Assembly: GCA_007124075.1 (NCBI GenBank)
Contig: SLFV01000194.1
Span: 1-19,395 of the forward strand
DNA length: 19,395 nt
Direction: 5' to 3'
Source: Roseimaritima sp.
Lineage (GTDB): Bacteria > Planctomycetota > Planctomycetia > Pirellulales > Pirellulaceae
This document shows positions 7,002-15,006 of this stretch, one piece after another. The notes beneath the pieces are model-generated. The model saw only the letters and a program-made list of their open reading frames with translations. It ran no database searches and was not told the DNA's origin. The position numbers and the translations under genes are program-made. Positions within the stretch are counted from its first letter, which is position 1. Every line of letters starts with the position of its first letter.

Positions 7002-9962
7002 ATGTTTGTGCGTTTACTAATCTGGGTGTTGCTCAGTTTCCTGGTCCTAATGCCCCAAGGCCGTGCGATCAGTGCAGGTGAGCAGGAGCCCCAATCCTCG
7101 GAGCGCGCGGTCAGCCATCCGCCCTCGGGCTTGTCCCCGCAACAGACACTGGACAACCTTGTTGTTGGCCCCGATGTCCGGATCCGTCTTGTTGCCAGCG
7201 AACCCCAAATCATCGATCCGGTCGCGGTCCGATTTGATTGGCAAGGTCGCATGTGGGTTGTCGAAATGCGTGATTATCCCAGCTTGCCAGCAGCAGATGC
7301 GGTGCCGCGGGGACGCATCCGGATCTTGGAGGATCGTGATGGGAACGGCTTCTTTGAAACCGCCACCACATTCGCGGATGAATTGATGTTTCCAACCGGC
7401 GTCCAGCCCTGGAAAAATGGGGCGATTGTCACCGTGGCGGGGGCGATCATCTTTTTGGCTGACGAAAGTGGTAACGGTGTTGCAGATCGGCGGGAGACAT
7501 GGTTCACGGGATTCGCTGAACAGAACGAACAGCTCCGCGCCAATCATCCGACGTTGGCTGCTGATGGCCGGGTGTACGTTGCGGGTGGCCTGCGAGGCGG
7601 GATGATTGTCAGCCAGAATGATCGTTGGTCGCGCGACCAACCACTGCCGCTGCAGGGATTCGATTTCGCTTTTGATCCCAACGGCGGATACTTTGGAGCC
7701 GTAACCGGCAACAGCCAGTACGGGATCACGATCGATGACTTTGGCAAGCGAATCGGTTGCAGCAATCGCAACCCTGGCATCGAAGCCGTCTTGCCTACTT
7801 GGTTTGTCCAACAGAGCAAATTGCCGCCCCGCGATGCCCTGCATGATATGGCCCGGGCGGGTGCTGATTCGGAAGTCCAGGCCATCGCGACGGCCTGGAC
7901 CACCAGTAACCTGCATGGTGGACAATTCACAGCGGCCTGCGGTGTCCTGCGCGGTGCCGGAGGCGGGCTGCCTGACGATTGGTCGGGCGACCTGTTTGTA
8001 TGCGAACCAACTGCCTACGCGGTCCAGCGCCAAACGGTCCAGCGACAGGGGCCGCTGCTGCGGGCGGATCGGGTGGCAGGCCCCGAGTGCGTTGCCAGCC
8101 GCGATGATTGGTTTCGACCGGTCGCGTTGGCGGGGGGGCCTGATGGCTGCTTATACATCGTCGACATGTCACGAGCAGTGATCGAACATCCAGATTGGAT
8201 GCCGACAGAACTGAAGGAGCGTCGAGATCTGCGATGGGGAGACCAGCAGGGCCGGATCTGGCGGTTGTCGGCCCACGACCAGCCGGACGGTGGCAGGAAT
8301 GAGGAATTCCCTGTTGAACAACCGTGGCAGTGGTGGTTTCATCCGAATCCCTGGCAGCGGGAGACTGCCTCGCTGAAACTGTACCAACACCCGCCCAGTG
8401 CTGCCCTGCTGGCTGAAGTGCAGGAAATCGTCAGCGGCCTTAGCGAGCGTCCAGAACCCGAAAAGATTCCCGGGCTGGCGCGCGCGATCCAATGGTTAAA
8501 TTATCATGACCACTTTTCAGAGGCCATGGCGCAACGATTGTTGAAGGTCGATGATGCTCCGCTGCGAATGTTGACCTTGGCACTGATAAGGAAACGGATC
8601 TGTGAGGCGGACTTGGTTGCGTTGGGTGATGACCCGGACCCCGCCGTGCGATTTGAAGTGGCGATGCAATTGATCGCTGCAAAACGAAATAGCCCTGCCG
8701 CAATTGCCACGTTGGGTTCCATCCTGCTGCGCGATGCGGACAGTCCCTGGATCGCGAAAATCTTTTCCGCTGTGGACTCGCAGCAGGCAGCGGGCCTTAT
8801 CCCCATCGTTGCCCAACGGCCTGTCGACCAGGTTTCGGTTCCGATCCGCCGACAGTTGGCCGCACTTGTTCCGCCTGACCAGTTGCCTGGGGTTGTAACG
8901 GAATTACCCCGCGATCTGCAGGCTGCGGAGCAACTGGCATTTTTGGTGGGCTGGTGCAACGCGGTGCGCACTGCGGGAACCAAGCCCGCAGCGGTCACCG
9001 GGAAACTGCCCGATTCGGGGCGACAGTGGATCCAGCATGCCTTCCAGCAGGCAACGGAAGTGGCCAGTGACGGTCAGCAGGCAACTTGGCTGCGTCTGCT
9101 TGCATTGGAGGCGGTAGCTGCCGAAATGGACGACCATCTGGCCTTGCGTCCGTTGGTTGCCGCAACCCAACCCGAAGCGATCCGCCGTGCGGTTTTGCCA
9201 TTGTTGATTCGCAAAGACCTGTCATGGTCGCTGAACTGGCTGGACGAACAGATGCCCCAGCTTCCGGCCAAGGTACGCGAGGCCGCGGTCAATGCTTTAC
9301 TGACGCAAACCAAGGGGGCTCAGTGGTTGCTGGACCAACTGGAAGAGGGGCGTTTACGCCCGGCGTTGATCGGCCTCTCGGCGATGGAGCGGTTGAAACG
9401 ATCCAGCAACGTGGAAATTCGCAAACGTGCCCTGGAGGTTTTGGCGGCGGTTGCACAGGATCGACAATCCTTGATTGAAAAATATCAACCCGCGCTTGTC
9501 GGGAATCAGGACCCCGGCAAGGGGCATGTGCTGTTTCGGCAACATTGCGCGGCCTGCCATCGGATCGGTGAAATCGGGATAGACGTGGGCCCCGATATTT
9601 CGGACAGCCGTACCAAGTCGCCGGAATCGTTGCTGGTCGCAATTCTGGACCCCAACGCGGCAATCGATGCCGCCTACTTGCGGTACACGGTTCTGACCCT
9701 TGACGGAGAAGTGTTCGATGGACTGCTGCTGGCAGATTACGGAACGGAGGTGCTGCTTCAGTTGCAGGGTGGGGAGCGGCGCACGATCAACCGGGAGGAT
9801 GTCGAATCGATATCAACGGCGGGAATCTCTTTCATGCCCGAAGGGTTCGAGCAGTTACTGAACGTGGACCAGATGCGAGATCTGATCGGCTTTCTAAAGA
9901 ATTGGCGCTATCTTGATGGCAGCATCCCGTTGGGGGCCGCCAGCGGAGCCGAAAAACGTTAG
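7002..9962 (+). CDS. Secreted PVC-type dehydrogenase-like protein with C-terminal CxxCH cytochrome domain
   Basis: A 986-residue exported protein. The signal peptide is residues ~1-22 (LLIWVLLSFLVLMPQGRA). Residues ~55-420 match the Pirellula/Verrucomicrobium 'membrane-bound dehydrogenase' N-terminal domain (TIGR02604 type), a beta-propeller with VRFDWQGRMWVVEMRDYP, ILEDRDGNG and GPDGCLYIVDMSR. Residues ~480-830 are an alpha-helical, HEAT-like repeat region. Residues ~835-975 match the TIGR02603-type haem domain: haem site CAACH (849-853) after 'GHVLFRQH', and a probable axial Met945 in SFMPEGF. The family is presumed to oxidise a sugar or alcohol and pass electrons to the haem, but the substrate is unknown. 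The start is ATG 7002, with GGAG at 6991-6994 (7 nt spacing). The next gene starts 375 nt downstream, behind its own promoter. Confidence 0.93.
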   Translation: MFVRLLIWVLLSFLVLMPQGRAISAGEQEPQSSERAVSHPPSGLSPQQTLDNLVVGPDVRIRLVASEPQIIDPVAVRFDWQGRMWVVEMRDYPSLPAADAVPRGRIRILEDRDGNGFFETATTFADELMFPTGVQPWKNGAIVTVAGAIIFLADESGNGVADRRETWFTGFAEQNEQLRANHPTLAADGRVYVAGGLRGGMIVSQNDRWSRDQPLPLQGFDFAFDPNGGYFGAVTGNSQYGITIDDFGKRIGCSNRNPGIEAVLPTWFVQQSKLPPRDALHDMARAGADSEVQAIATAWTTSNLHGGQFTAACGVLRGAGGGLPDDWSGDLFVCEPTAYAVQRQTVQRQGPLLRADRVAGPECVASRDDWFRPVALAGGPDGCLYIVDMSRAVIEHPDWMPTELKERRDLRWGDQQGRIWRLSAHDQPDGGRNEEFPVEQPWQWWFHPNPWQRETASLKLYQHPPSAALLAEVQEIVSGLSERPEPEKIPGLARAIQWLNYHDHFSEAMAQRLLKVDDAPLRMLTLALIRKRICEADLVALGDDPDPAVRFEVAMQLIAAKRNSPAAIATLGSILLRDADSPWIAKIFSAVDSQQAAGLIPIVAQRPVDQVSVPIRRQLAALVPPDQLPGVVTELPRDLQAAEQLAFLVGWCNAVRTAGTKPAAVTGKLPDSGRQWIQHAFQQATEVASDGQQATWLRLLALEAVAAEMDDHLALRPLVAATQPEAIRRAVLPLLIRKDLSWSLNWLDEQMPQLPAKVREAAVNALLTQTKGAQWLLDQLEEGRLRPALIGLSAMERLKRSSNVEIRKRALEVLAAVAQDRQSLIEKYQPALVGNQDPGKGHVLFRQHCAACHRIGEIGIDVGPDISDSRTKSPESLLVAILDPNAAIDAAYLRYTVLTLDGEVFDGLLLADYGTEVLLQLQGGERRTINREDVESISTAGISFMPEGFEQLLNVDQMRDLIGFLKNWRYLDGSIPLGAASGAEKR

Positions 9963-10185
9963 GGATGCCCAAATCAATGACCGTCCTATCGCTTCGTCTC
10001 CCTCGATTCTGCGCAGCCGGAGACGCCCGTAAAGATCCGCCAGAAAACGAAGGCCCGCCCGCCAGTTGCTGATGGCAGGTTCCTTTGCGTCATCGCGGGA
10101 AACAGGCGACTGTTTTTGTCATCTTTTCGAAAAATTCACAGCCACCGCGAGAAAGTCGCGTCCACAGTCGCCGATTGCTGGCTGA
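9963..10185. other. Non-coding stretch between the cytochrome gene and the AAA+ gene
   Basis: I see no credible coding frame in this part of the 375-nt gap. It holds a weak terminator-like hairpin (10100-10115) and a small GC hairpin CGCGA-GAAAG-TCGCG (10147-10161). The promoter and leader of the AAA+ gene follow. Confidence 0.6.
10100..10128 (+). terminator. Weak Rho-independent-like terminator after the cytochrome gene
   Basis: AAACAG-GCGA-CTGTTT forms a 6-bp stem with a 4-base loop, followed by TTGTCATCTTTT. It lies 138 nt after the stop. The stem is AT-rich and the T-tract is broken, so the call is tentative. Confidence 0.3.
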
Positions 10186-10214
10186 CTGACAGCGGGCCGC
10201 TAATCGGCTACGAT
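10186..10214 (+). promoter_or_regulatory. Sigma-70-type promoter CTGACA-N17-TACGAT for the AAA+ gene
   Basis: CTGACA (10186-10191) matches TTGACA at five of six positions. It lies exactly 17 nt before TACGAT (10209-10214), which matches TATAAT at four of six. The predicted start is near 10221, giving a leader of about 117 nt before ATG 10338. It is the best -35/-10 pair I found in the window. Confidence 0.55.
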
Positions 10215-10283
10215 GACACTCAGGCACGGGGCGGGAATACCACCGGGTAAAGACCCTGATGGCTTTCTTGAAACGTTCTTGTG

Positions 10284-10308
10284 GGAATCACCCATCGTAG
10301 ATGATTCC
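10284..10308 (+). other. Hairpin in the AAA+ gene leader
   Basis: GGAATCA (10284-10290) and TGATTCC (10302-10308) form a perfect 7-bp inverted repeat around an 11-base loop. It ends 29 nt before the start codon of a gene that lacks a clear Shine-Dalgarno sequence. It could be an RNA hairpin affecting translation or a DNA operator. No T-tract follows, so it is not a terminator. Confidence 0.4.
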
Positions 10309-10337
10309 TGTTGTCGCTTCGATAAATCAGTAAATGC

Positions 10338-11342
10338 ATGAGCTCTTCGGCGAATAACAAACAGACAACGGCTGCTGCGTCCGCTGCCCCCGGTGGTACG
10401 GTTGAAATTGACGGTGTGGAATTAAAGCTTTCGCATCCCCATCAAAGCACTAGCCAGTGGATTGGCCAGCGCGAGATCTTAATGCAGTTGCTGGCATGCT
10501 GGGTGATGCTGGATGATTCCGATCTTCCGCTGACCCCGCGGTTGGTCGGTTCCCCCGGCATTGGCAAGACGCAACTGGGAATTGCGGCGGCTCAAATCAG
10601 CGAAAAGCCACTGTACATCTACCAGTGTACCGCCGATACGCGCCCCGAGGATTTGCTAATTACGCCGGTGCTGGCGCAGGATGGCAAAATTGCCTACCAC
10701 GCCTCCCCCTTGGTTACCGCGATGATCGTGGGAGGGGTCTGCATTCTGGACGAAGGGAATCGGATGAATGAAAAATCTTGGGCCAGCCTCGCACCGCTGC
10801 TGGATCAACGTCGCTACGTCGAATCGATTGTTGCGGGCATCACGATCCCTGCGGATCGTCATTTTCGCGCAGCCGTGACAATGAACCAGGACGAATCGAC
10901 CTTCGAAATTCCCGACTACATCCTCAGCCGTTTACAGCCGACGTTGAACGTCGGCTTTCCGGACAAGCATGACGAGATGGCAATCCTGCAGTACCATCTG
11001 CCGTTTGCGGAGGCCGAAATGTTGGCAATGACGGTGGAATTCCTTCAGCGTTCACACGACTTGAAACTCGATTTTTCGCCTCGTGATGGGATCAATCTGC
11101 TGCGGTATGCGCTCAAACGATTGTCGCAGGATACACAACACCCGATCAACCGACGCGAGGCGTGGCGGGAGGCGCTGGAATGCTGCTTGGGCGAAGACGC
11201 CGTCGACCTGGATGCGCTGGCGAAGCGTCGACAAAAGACGCTCGGGGGCGACAGTCTGCCGTTGGGATTAGCCGATTTCTTTTTTGACTCCGACGATCCA
11301 CTGAATCCCGATCGCTTGGACGAAGAGGACGATGATGATTAA
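10338..11342 (+). CDS. MoxR-like AAA+ ATPase (AAA_5 type)
   Basis: A 334-residue cytoplasmic ATPase. Motifs in order: Walker A GSPGIGKT (71-78), Walker B VCILDEG (134-140), sensor-1-like TMN (181-183) and a probable arginine finger in LSRLQP (196-201). '[15 protein letters not shown]' and 'ILDEGNRM' are characteristic of MoxR/dynein-related AAA_5 proteins, which act as chaperones that insert cofactors or remodel partner complexes. The acidic C-terminus ([16 protein letters not shown]) is unusual. The usual neighbour, a von Willebrand factor A protein, is absent from the window, so the client is unknown. ATG 10338 is chosen; the overlapping ATG at 10334 stops after seven codons. No clear Shine-Dalgarno sequence precedes it. 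The stop TAA overlaps the convergent membrane gene's stop. Confidence 0.9.
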   Translation: MSSSANNKQTTAAASAAPGGTVEIDGVELKLSHPHQSTSQWIGQREILMQLLACWVMLDDSDLPLTPRLVGSPGIGKTQLGIAAAQISEKPLYIYQCTADTRPEDLLITPVLAQDGKIAYHASPLVTAMIVGGVCILDEGNRMNEKSWASLAPLLDQRRYVESIVAGITIPADRHFRAAVTMNQDESTFEIPDYILSRLQPTLNVGFPDKHDEMAILQYHLPFAEAEMLAMTVEFLQRSHDLKLDFSPRDGINLLRYALKRLSQDTQHPINRREAWREALECCLGEDAVDLDALAKRRQKTLGGDSLPLGLADFFFDSDDPLNPDRLDEEDDDD

Positions 11343-11869
11343 TCAGCGACCGAATCCACCGGACTTGCGGCCACCGTTGGTGGCTTCTTGGCAGGGCCGT
11401 GCGGCGTATTGCTGGCCGTAATGATGACACCGCAGGCCACCAACGCCATTCCAACAAACATCAACGGATTAAGGTGGTGTCCCGCTGTGCTGAAATACGC
11501 ATAGACCGCATTGACTGAAACAGCTCCCCCAAACACGATCGGCATCACGTAGGCTGGGTTACCTCCGAATTTCGCGATCGAAATCGTCAAGCCCAACGCG
11601 CCGAGGGCTCCCAAGGTCCCAGCAATGAAGCCCCATTTCAGCGCCGGATAGTATTTGCCACTGTAATCGAAACTATCATTGTCAGCGAACCGCATCATGA
11701 CCGCCCCGCCGATCACGCCGATCACTAAGTAGGCAACCCCGATAAACACATACGGCTTGAACGCTCCCCACTCACGTTCTGGCGATCGTGCCCTCGCAAC
11801 CGTCGGTCCGTACAAACCCCAGCAAATGGCGACCAAAACGGCACAAAAAATCGCTAGTCCCTTACTCAT
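11339..11869 (-). CDS. Small five-helix membrane protein, resembling half a DMT/EamA transporter
   Basis: A 176-residue inner-membrane protein with five predicted helices at about residues 4-21, 39-59, 77-98, 107-126 and 134-152, then a hydrophilic tail rich in Pro and Ala. '[14 protein letters not shown]' near the start and the helix-loop pattern resemble one half of the ten-helix drug/metabolite transporter (EamA) superfamily, in which five-helix halves can work as dimers. Substrate and direction are unknown, and the superfamily assignment is tentative. The ATG at 11869 overlaps the TGA of a possible small upstream ORF (ATGA), with a GAGAG-type purine run about 9 nt upstream. Its stop overlaps the AAA+ gene's stop, tail to tail. 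Confidence 0.8.
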   Translation of the reverse strand: MSKGLAIFCAVLVAICWGLYGPTVARARSPEREWGAFKPYVFIGVAYLVIGVIGGAVMMRFADNDSFDYSGKYYPALKWGFIAGTLGALGALGLTISIAKFGGNPAYVMPIVFGGAVSVNAVYAYFSTAGHHLNPLMFVGMALVACGVIITASNTPHGPAKKPPTVAASPVDSVAD

Positions 11870-12045
11870 TGTCTTTGTCTCTCTGGCGGTGGGGTTGGTG
11901 GGTGCTGGAAGTGCAAACCGTCTGGATTCTCGGAAGCGAAGCTAGCAAATGCTGCACCGCGTCCGATCGAGCAATTATTAGAAGCGATCAACCCGCCGCT
12001 GGCAATGCGACACAGCAAGGCGGTCAATAACAACTTCGTCAGCAT
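11866..12045 (-). CDS. Possible 59-residue small protein coupled to the membrane gene
   Basis: An ORF with ATG at 12045, preceded by GGAG 11 nt upstream on the minus strand. It encodes a short N-terminal hydrophobic stretch (MLTKLLLTALLCRIASGGLIA) and ends in a Pro/Gln-rich tail ([11 protein letters not shown]). Its TGA shares bases with the ATG of the five-helix membrane gene (ATGA), a layout that usually means translational coupling. I recognise no homologue, and chance is quite possible for an ORF this short. The alternative is that the region is simply the untranslated leader of the membrane gene. Confidence 0.25.
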   Translation of the reverse strand: MLTKLLLTALLCRIASGGLIASNNCSIGRGAAFASFASENPDGLHFQHPPTPPPERQRQ

Positions 12046-12304
12046 CGTAATACCAGCTCCATTGTTCGGTTGTCGTGGCGAACCGCGTCGATCAGGAAAA
12101 TGACCTAACAAACCTGGCTGCAAACTCCCTTTAACCGGCATTTCTTTCCAGATTGCGCTAATCCGCCGAACCGGAATGGTCGAAACCAGAAATGGCGGAA
12201 CAACCATCGCTGGCGACAAGTGGGACGCAAGCGGGTTGACGAGCCGCTGGGGCTTTGGCTTCCGACGTTTCTCTCCCGACGTTCAGGTAACGAGGCAATC
12301 AACC
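12046..12304. other. Divergent intergenic region between the membrane gene and the BBP7 gene
   Basis: This part of the 435-nt divergent gap should hold promoters for both directions. I find no convincing -35/-10 pair: TTGACG at 12236-12241 has no matching -10. An in-frame ATG at 12176 would extend the BBP7 protein by 43 residues, with no ribosome site better than GGA next to it. Confidence 0.4.
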
Positions 12305-13681
12305 GTGCGCTGGCTGACTCTTTTTGCGTTGTTCTGTAGCGCCAATCTACTGGCTCCGCTGACGGCAATCGCCCAGGTTCGTGTCAAGGATCAAGATCGC
12401 GGTCGCTACCGGCCTCCCGTTGATGTTCAACCGGTCGAGCTGAACGACCAAACGAATCGCGACCCGCAGACAACGGGCCTGGTCGAGCTGGTAGACCACC
12501 AAGTCCTTCATGACCCGGGCGACGTGATTCAGTGGAACGATTATCCGGATTCCGATTGGTCGCCGATGATCGGTGGTAGCTGTGATGGAATCGGCGGTTG
12601 CGATTCCATTGCCTGCAGCGGTTGTAACGCCTGTACGCTATGCAATCCCTGGTTCGCATCCTCGGAAGTGATACTCTGGTGGCGACAACCGCAACAGCTT
12701 GCACCGTTGGTGACAACCAATGCCGATCCAGGCACCCCGCGCAATCAGGCAGGCGTTTTGCCAGAGGCGTTGACCTTGTTTGGCAACAGTCGCGAAGGCG
12801 ATTCGGTATCCGTCGGTGGGCGTTTCACCTTGGGACGCTGGCTTGATTCAGCTTCGTGCCAATCTTTGACCGCTCGCTACTGGTTGACCGGCACCCATGG
12901 CTTCCGATTTTCCGCCGATTCGGCTCAGCATCCGATTCTTGGACGGCCCTACTTCGAGGTGCCTCCTGGATCCGGACAACAGGAGGCATTGGTGATCGCG
13001 TATCCGGGGGAGCGAACGGGCAATGTCAGGGTGCGTGGCAATAGCGAAGTCCACGGTGCGGATGTTTCTATGCGCGAATTGTGGCGAGAGGGGCTAGGGG
13101 GACGCATTGACTTTATGTACGGATACCAATTCATGCGGGTCAGCGAAGATCTAGCCATCGGTAGCCTTAGTCAGTCGCTCGGCGGCAGCGACCCATTGCC
13201 GATCGGCACGATCCAATCGGTGCAAGATTCGTTCCGCACCACCAACGAATTCCATGGGGGACACTTCGGGTTTAGCGGGTTTTACGAGGAAGGTTGCTGG
13301 ACGTTGGATGGGCTTGTGAAATTTGCCATGGGGAACGTTCGCAGAACCGCGATGCTGCGCGGCGAGACACTTGTCGACAATGTCGCCATCGACGACGGGT
13401 TGTTGGTCCGCCAGTCCAACGCGGGGCAGGTCCGGTCATCGACCTTCGCGTGGATTCCAGAATTCAATTTAAATCTTGGATACCGTTGGCGACCCAACGT
13501 CGATTTCAATTTTGGCTACAGCGTTATCGGACTGACGCGGGCTTGGCAGCCGTGGCGACTAATCGATCCAGGCCTTCGTTCTGATCTCGTCAGTGCAACC
13601 GCCATCGAACCCGTCCGCCGGACCCGCAGTGGTACGTTCTGGGTCCAAGGGATCAATTTCGGTTTGCGCTGGTTCTACTAG
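12305..13681 (+). CDS. BBP7-family putative outer-membrane beta-barrel protein
   Basis: A 458-residue exported protein. The GTG at 12305 has GAGG 9 nt upstream and begins a compact signal peptide (RWLTLFALFCSANLLAPLTAIA, cleavage before QVRV), so I prefer it; ATG 12176 gives a 501-residue form with a long pre-signal extension. After a variable Asp/Pro-rich segment comes a Cys-rich stretch (residues ~93-113, seven Cys in GGSCDGIGGCDSIACSGCNACTLC). The BBP7 signature follows: 'SEVILWWRQPQQLAPLVTTN', 'GVLPEALTLFGN' and 'GGRFTLGRWLD'. Alternating beta strands run to a C-terminal aromatic end (FGLRWFY), as in outer-membrane barrels. The family is found mainly in planctomycetes and is assumed to form surface porins; transport has not been shown. 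Confidence 0.9.
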   Translation: MRWLTLFALFCSANLLAPLTAIAQVRVKDQDRGRYRPPVDVQPVELNDQTNRDPQTTGLVELVDHQVLHDPGDVIQWNDYPDSDWSPMIGGSCDGIGGCDSIACSGCNACTLCNPWFASSEVILWWRQPQQLAPLVTTNADPGTPRNQAGVLPEALTLFGNSREGDSVSVGGRFTLGRWLDSASCQSLTARYWLTGTHGFRFSADSAQHPILGRPYFEVPPGSGQQEALVIAYPGERTGNVRVRGNSEVHGADVSMRELWREGLGGRIDFMYGYQFMRVSEDLAIGSLSQSLGGSDPLPIGTIQSVQDSFRTTNEFHGGHFGFSGFYEEGCWTLDGLVKFAMGNVRRTAMLRGETLVDNVAIDDGLLVRQSNAGQVRSSTFAWIPEFNLNLGYRWRPNVDFNFGYSVIGLTRAWQPWRLIDPGLRSDLVSATAIEPVRRTRSGTFWVQGINFGLRWFY

Positions 13682-13717
13682 GGAACCGATCACTATGTTC
13701 CCATTTTGCTTTTTTAA
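13681..13717 (+). terminator. Rho-independent-like terminator of the BBP7 gene
   Basis: GGGAAC (13681-13686) and GTTCCC (13697-13702) form a 6-bp stem around a 10-base loop, followed by ATTTTGCTTTTTT. The stem begins at the last base of the stop codon. Its position and the T-rich tail fit a terminator, although the loop is large. Confidence 0.55.
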
Positions 13718-13802
13718 AAACATAAAATCGATGTGGTATACCGATGCTTTCACCACGTCTCAGAAGTGTTGGGCTCATCGCGCTTCGCGGCTGGGGTCTG
13801 AG

Positions 13803-14615
13803 CTAAATCGTGGTCGCGGAAAACCCGCCGTCAACGACAATATTCTGACCGGTCACAAACGAAGCGGCCGCCTCACTGGCCAGCCATACGGTCGCACCTG
13901 CAAGTTCCTGCGGGTTGCCGAAGCGGCGCATCGGAGTGTGGTCGATGATCTGCTGGCCGCGACTCGTGTAATTACCGTCCTTGTCGTACAGCAGCGCCCG
14001 ATTCTGCTCGGCAGGGAAAAAGCCGGGACTGATGGCGTTAACGCGAACACCCTGTTCCGCCCAATGGGTGGCCAGAAACTGCGTCAAGTTAATCACAGCC
14101 GCTTTGGCTGCGGAATAGGCGACGACGCGTGTTAGCGGGGTCATGCCCGCCATCGATGCGATGTTGATGACACTGCCACGTCGCTGTTTCAGCAGGTCGG
14201 CACCAAAAACCTGGGTTGGCAACAGGACGCCACCGGTCAGGTTGAGCGCAAAGACTCGGTCCCATGCGGCCAGCGGTAGTTCACAAAAGTCAGCCCCCGG
14301 CGGCAAGGTAGCGTCTGGATGATTGCCACCGGTCGCATTGATCAAAATATTAACCGGGCCCAGCGTTCGATTGATTCTTGCGCGAGCTGCGGCCAGAGAC
14401 TCCACCTCCATTGCATCTGCGGGCAAGTACAAGCATTTTCCACCGGAGGTCTGTAAGCGCTGGGCAGCTTGTTGTCCCCGGTCTTGATTCCGCCCCAGCA
14501 AAACGCAGGCGGCCCCCGCGTCGATCAGCGCAGCCGCCATCGCGCCGCCCAAAACGCCTGTCCCACCGACAATCACCGCCACCTGCCCGTCAAGGTCGAA
14601 AAGCTTTTGGTTCAC
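13803..14615 (-). CDS. SDR oxidoreductase, D-mannonate oxidoreductase (fructuronate reductase)-like
   Basis: A 270-residue classical short-chain dehydrogenase. The Rossmann motif is GGTGVLG (17-23), the strand-4 motif NATGG (93-97), and the catalytic tetrad Asn125, Ser154, Tyr167, Lys171 (YSAAK). 'NATGGNHPDAT', 'LLPTQVFGADLL', 'ASMAGMTPLTRVVAYSAAKAAVINLTQ', 'GFFPAEQNRALL' and 'HTPMRRFGNPQEL' closely follow the SDR-type mannonate oxidoreductase family (B. subtilis YjmF/UxuB-like), which interconverts D-fructuronate and D-mannonate with NAD(P)H in hexuronate catabolism. No mannonate dehydratase gene is in the window, so the substrate is inferred from the family alone. The start is GTG 14615 (VNQKLFDLDG); TTG 14630 would add five residues. 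The frame is open to 14882, but that part does not look like SDR sequence. Confidence 0.88.
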   Translation of the reverse strand: MNQKLFDLDGQVAVIVGGTGVLGGAMAAALIDAGAACVLLGRNQDRGQQAAQRLQTSGGKCLYLPADAMEVESLAAARARINRTLGPVNILINATGGNHPDATLPPGADFCELPLAAWDRVFALNLTGGVLLPTQVFGADLLKQRRGSVINIASMAGMTPLTRVVAYSAAKAAVINLTQFLATHWAEQGVRVNAISPGFFPAEQNRALLYDKDGNYTSRGQQIIDHTPMRRFGNPQELAGATVWLASEAAASFVTGQNIVVDGGFSATTI

Positions 14616-14860
14616 AAAACTTACTTTCAATGCATAAACAATGGAGGATGAAAGACGTTGGCCAGTCAGCAGGATATAGCCAACACCCGCCAATGAGAAG
14701 GCAAGCGGCTGGCGTGACGTAGAGCATACCGCCCCTTTGGTTTGCTCGCTCCCGGCGATTGCCGTAAGCCAGGGAGGGGTCGCTTCAAAACAACAAATGT
14801 TGGTCCAACGATGTGAAGGCGTCCAGTCCCCGCCTGATTCCCTGGCAGCACGCCTACATC

Positions 14861-14866
14861 TATAAT
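14861..14866 (+). promoter_or_regulatory. Consensus -10 box TATAAT upstream of hflX
   Basis: A perfect TATAAT. The hexamer 17 nt upstream (TTCCCT, 14838-14843) matches the -35 consensus poorly. Transcription would start near 14873, inside a 10-bp palindrome region (TCCACGTGGA, 14878-14887). In that case the GGAGG at 14871-14875 would be mostly lost from the mRNA. Confidence 0.4.
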
Positions 14867-14882
14867 TGAAGGAGGGATCCAC

Positions 14883-14975
14883 GTGGAGAGTTCCATAAGT
14901 CCGATCCTTTTGCCTGGATCGTCAGCGTTGGCTGCCCACGTGCTCCGGGCCTGCGACGAGCTTGTTTCTTTTTAA
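14883..14975 (+). CDS. Possible 30-residue small ORF upstream of hflX
   Basis: A GTG start with GGAGG exactly 7 nt upstream (14871-14875), the clearest ribosome site in the region. It encodes MESSISPILLPGSSALAA..., 30 residues ending DELVSF, then TAA at 14973. The last codons TCT-TTT-TAA lie in a T-run, and a +1 slip there would enter the open hflX frame (AAA at 14974). It may be a leader peptide, an upstream regulatory ORF, or the displaced start of a longer HflX. It may also be chance; I recognise no homologue. Confidence 0.3.
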   Translation: MESSISPILLPGSSALAAHVLRACDELVSF

Positions 14976-15006
14976 ATCGAATTCCATTGGAGGCTGCTTT
15001 TCCAAC

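Larger units (their letters stand above)
14616..15006. other. Divergent region between the SDR gene and hflX
   Basis: A 391-nt gap between divergent genes. It holds a TATAAT (14861-14866), a 30-codon small ORF with an excellent Shine-Dalgarno sequence (14883-14975), two CACGTG sites (14880-14885 and 14937-14942), and the GGAGG (14989-14993) that probably serves hflX. The half nearer the SDR gene (14616-14855) shows nothing I can assign. Confidence 0.5.

Noticed and set aside
13593..14135. 180-codon ORF (+) spanning the BBP7 end and the SDR gene
   Set aside because: It runs out of frame through the BBP7 3' end and antisense to the SDR gene, so it is a shadow ORF.
14616..14882. N-terminal extension of the SDR frame to 14882
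   Set aside because: The added 89 residues resemble no SDR N-terminus, and the Rossmann strand begins directly after GTG 14615.
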